Shown: positions 4,895 to 6,008 of the stretch, piece by piece | How the letters are laid out: each line of letters begins with the position of its first letter | How positions within the stretch are numbered: the stretch's first letter is position 1 | From: Syntrophorhabdus sp. PtaB.Bin184 | GTDB taxonomy: Bacteria; Desulfobacterota; Syntrophorhabdia; Syntrophorhabdales; Syntrophorhabdaceae | Direction: 5' to 3' | Length of the DNA stretch: 6,008 bases | Assembly (NCBI GenBank): GCA_002067555.1 | Contig: MVQQ01000216.1 | Span: 1-6,008, forward strand | Made by a program: the position numbers and the translations under genes | The notes under the pieces: generated by a model | Databases searched by the model: none | What the model was told of the DNA's origin: nothing | The model's input: the letters and a program-made list of their open reading frames with translations, nothing else

Positions 4895-5563
4895 GTGACT
4901 CCGAGGAAGAATAAGATAATCACCATAGACGGTCCGAGCGGTGCCGGCAAGTCGACGATTGCCAGGCTGCTCGCCTCGACGGCCGGATACACTTACATCG
5001 ATTCGGGCGCCATTTACCGAGGTGTCGCATACGCCTACAAGATGAGGAAGAACGAGGAGACAATCGAGGAACTCCTCCAGATGCTCTCTCTATCCTTCGA
5101 GTTCGGCGGTGACACGCGGGTTACCCTGGCGGGCAGGGACATCTCTGCCGAAATCAGGCAGCCCGACATCTCGTTGCTCGCATCCTCCCTGTCGCAAAAA
5201 CAGGTCGTGAGGGATTACGCGAATGCGGTCCAGCGCAAACTGGCCGGGCAGGGGAAGGTGGTCCTGGAAGGGCGCGACACGGGCAGCGTCGTCTTCCCTG
5301 ACGCCGACATCAAGTTCTACCTCGACGCCCGTCCCGATGAAAGGGCAAACCGCAGATACAGCGAACTCGCGTCGAAGGGCACGGGCCACGCCCTGTCCGC
5401 AGTAAGGGAAGACATGGAAAAGCGGGACAGGAACGATTCCGAACGGGCCATTGCCCCCCTCGTCGTTCCCCCCGGTGCGATCGTCCTCGACACAACGGGA
5501 ACGGACGTGCAGGGCGTCCTCAAGATGGTCCTCGCGCATATCGAAAAGGAGGACGGCTCGTAG
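4895..5563 (+). CDS. cmk: Cytidylate (CMP/dCMP) kinase
   Basis: Cmk transfers phosphate from ATP to CMP or dCMP in the cytosol, feeding CTP/dCTP synthesis and nucleotide salvage. From the GTG at 4895 the protein has 222 residues, normal for the family. It shows the P-loop GPSGAGKST (13-21), the nucleotide-binding DSGAIYRGVAY (36-46, usually DTGAMYRAVA), the S..VVR segment (100-106), EGRDTGSVVFPDADIKFYL (125-143), the lid-region ERANRRY (149-155), and RDRNDSERAIAPL (177-189) followed by IVLDTTG (196-202). An in-frame GTG at 4844 would add 17 residues (VYTDYLASVFQ...) with no family counterpart and would overlap the promoter, so 4895 is preferred. GGGA at 4885-4888, 6 nt upstream, is a modest ribosome-binding site. 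ispH follows after one base, and the pair presumably forms one transcript. Confidence 0.95.
   Translation: MTPRKNKIITIDGPSGAGKSTIARLLASTAGYTYIDSGAIYRGVAYAYKMRKNEETIEELLQMLSLSFEFGGDTRVTLAGRDISAEIRQPDISLLASSLSQKQVVRDYANAVQRKLAGQGKVVLEGRDTGSVVFPDADIKFYLDARPDERANRRYSELASKGTGHALSAVREDMEKRDRNDSERAIAPLVVPPGAIVLDTTGTDVQGVLKMVLAHIEKEDGS
5546..5552 (+). promoter_or_regulatory. Ribosome-binding site of ispH
   Basis: AAGGAGG, a nearly perfect Shine-Dalgarno match, lies 12 nt before the ATG at 5565, inside the last codons of cmk. The spacing is a little long, but it supports the start and suggests coupled translation from cmk to ispH. Confidence 0.6.
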
Positions 5564-5564
5564 A

Positions 5565-6008
5565 ATGAACGTGGTCAAGACGAAGAACATCGGCTTTTGC
5601 TTCGGGGTCAAACGCGCCATCAAGATGGTTCTCAAGGCGGCAGAAGAGACAGGCGGGAAGGTCTTCACGCTGGGACCCATCATCCACAATCCGCAAATGG
5701 TGAACCTCCTGAGGGAAAAGGGCGTTACCCCTGTCGATGATGTCCGTGAGGTCACGGACGGAACCATCGTCTTCAGGACCCACGGAATACGGAAGGATGA
5801 AGAGGAGTACGCACGCTCGACGGGCCTGAGGATCATAGACACAACCTGCCCCTTCGTGAAGCGGGTGCGAAAACACGCGAAGTACCTGGAGAGAAGCGGC
5901 TACCAGGTCGTGATCGTCGGCGACAGGAACCATCCCGAGGTCAAAAGTGTCTTGAGTTATTTGGATAACGATGGTATTGTACTACAGGAACCAACAACAT
6001 TGACCGCC
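5565..6008 (+). CDS. ispH: 4-hydroxy-3-methylbut-2-enyl diphosphate reductase IspH (3'-truncated by window edge)
   Basis: IspH (LytB) is the iron-sulfur enzyme of the last step of the non-mevalonate (MEP) pathway; it reduces HMBPP to IPP and DMAPP. The 148 residues present cover roughly the first half of the protein and run open to the last base. Conserved active-site residues seen are Cys12 (GFCFGVKRA), His41 (GPIIHNPQMV), His73 (FRTHG), Cys95 (DTTCPFV), and His123 and Glu125 (GDRNHPEVKS). Cys12 and Cys95 are two of the three [4Fe-4S] ligands; the third Cys is expected beyond the window. The ATG is one base after the cmk stop. In many Deltaproteobacteria, and in Clostridia where the two are fused, ispH is followed by ribosomal protein S1 (rpsA), so rpsA is a reasonable prediction just outside. 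The last 60 or so bases are noticeably AT-richer than the rest of the gene. Confidence 0.95.
   Translation, partial: MNVVKTKNIGFCFGVKRAIKMVLKAAEETGGKVFTLGPIIHNPQMVNLLREKGVTPVDDVREVTDGTIVFRTHGIRKDEEEYARSTGLRIIDTTCPFVKRVRKHAKYLERSGYQVVIVGDRNHPEVKSVLSYLDNDGIVLQEPTTLTA

Noticed and set aside
4644..4898. 84-codon plus-strand frame with an EPL/EPF repeat peptide
   Set aside because: The peptide repeat is just the 9-bp DNA repeat read in frame; the upstream half is hisC in the wrong frame and there is no ribosome-binding site.
5090..5933. Minus-strand open frames of 250 and 137 codons opposite cmk and ispH
   Set aside because: They lie opposite clear Cmk and IspH coding sequence, and have no motif or plausible start context.

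Overview
The window is a compact, GC-rich, all-plus-strand stretch of a bacterial chromosome. It carries seven protein genes, two of them cut by the window edges, and all seven look like core metabolism or RNA modification. There are no tRNA or rRNA genes, CRISPR arrays, phage genes or transposases. The gene content and order suggest an anaerobic bacterium of the deltaproteobacterial (Desulfobacterota) type, perhaps related to Syntrophorhabdus: miaB followed by a bifunctional-nuclease-domain gene, then hisC, cmk and ispH, beside an archaeal-type class V fructose-1,6-bisphosphate aldolase/phosphatase. This assignment is inference from remembered gene neighbourhoods, not from a search.

Layout. 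(1) 1-1061: the FBP aldolase/phosphatase gene, whose true start lies before the window. (2) 1062-1189: a spacer almost filled by a long imperfect inverted repeat, with a 14-bp direct repeat nested in each outer arm. (3) 1190-4735: four tightly packed genes: miaB, a BFN/DUF151 gene, a PHP-family phosphatase gene and hisC. The gaps are 3, 1 and 5 nt, so they read as one operon. A good sigma-70-like promoter inside the 3' end of miaB could transcribe the last three independently. (4) 4736-4894: a spacer with a 9-bp tandem repeat that begins in the hisC stop codon, a small GC hairpin and a strong sigma-70-like promoter. (5) 4895-6008: cmk (GTG start) and ispH, 1 nt apart; ispH runs off the right edge.

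How the genes fit together. The FBP aldolase/phosphatase makes fructose-6-phosphate from triose phosphates in gluconeogenesis. MiaB thiomethylates A37 of tRNAs that read codons beginning with U. HisC makes histidinol phosphate (and, in some bacteria, aromatic amino acids). The PHP protein directly upstream has a complete set of metal ligands and is a good candidate for the next step, histidinol-phosphate dephosphorylation. Cmk phosphorylates CMP/dCMP, and IspH makes the isoprenoid precursors IPP and DMAPP. DMAPP is also the prenyl donor for the i6A37 base that MiaB modifies, although that link is metabolic and not evidence of co-regulation.

I see no convincing new multi-gene system. The least explained material is the two structured repeat tracts, which occupy the only two spacers longer than 100 bp, exactly at the transcription-unit boundaries.
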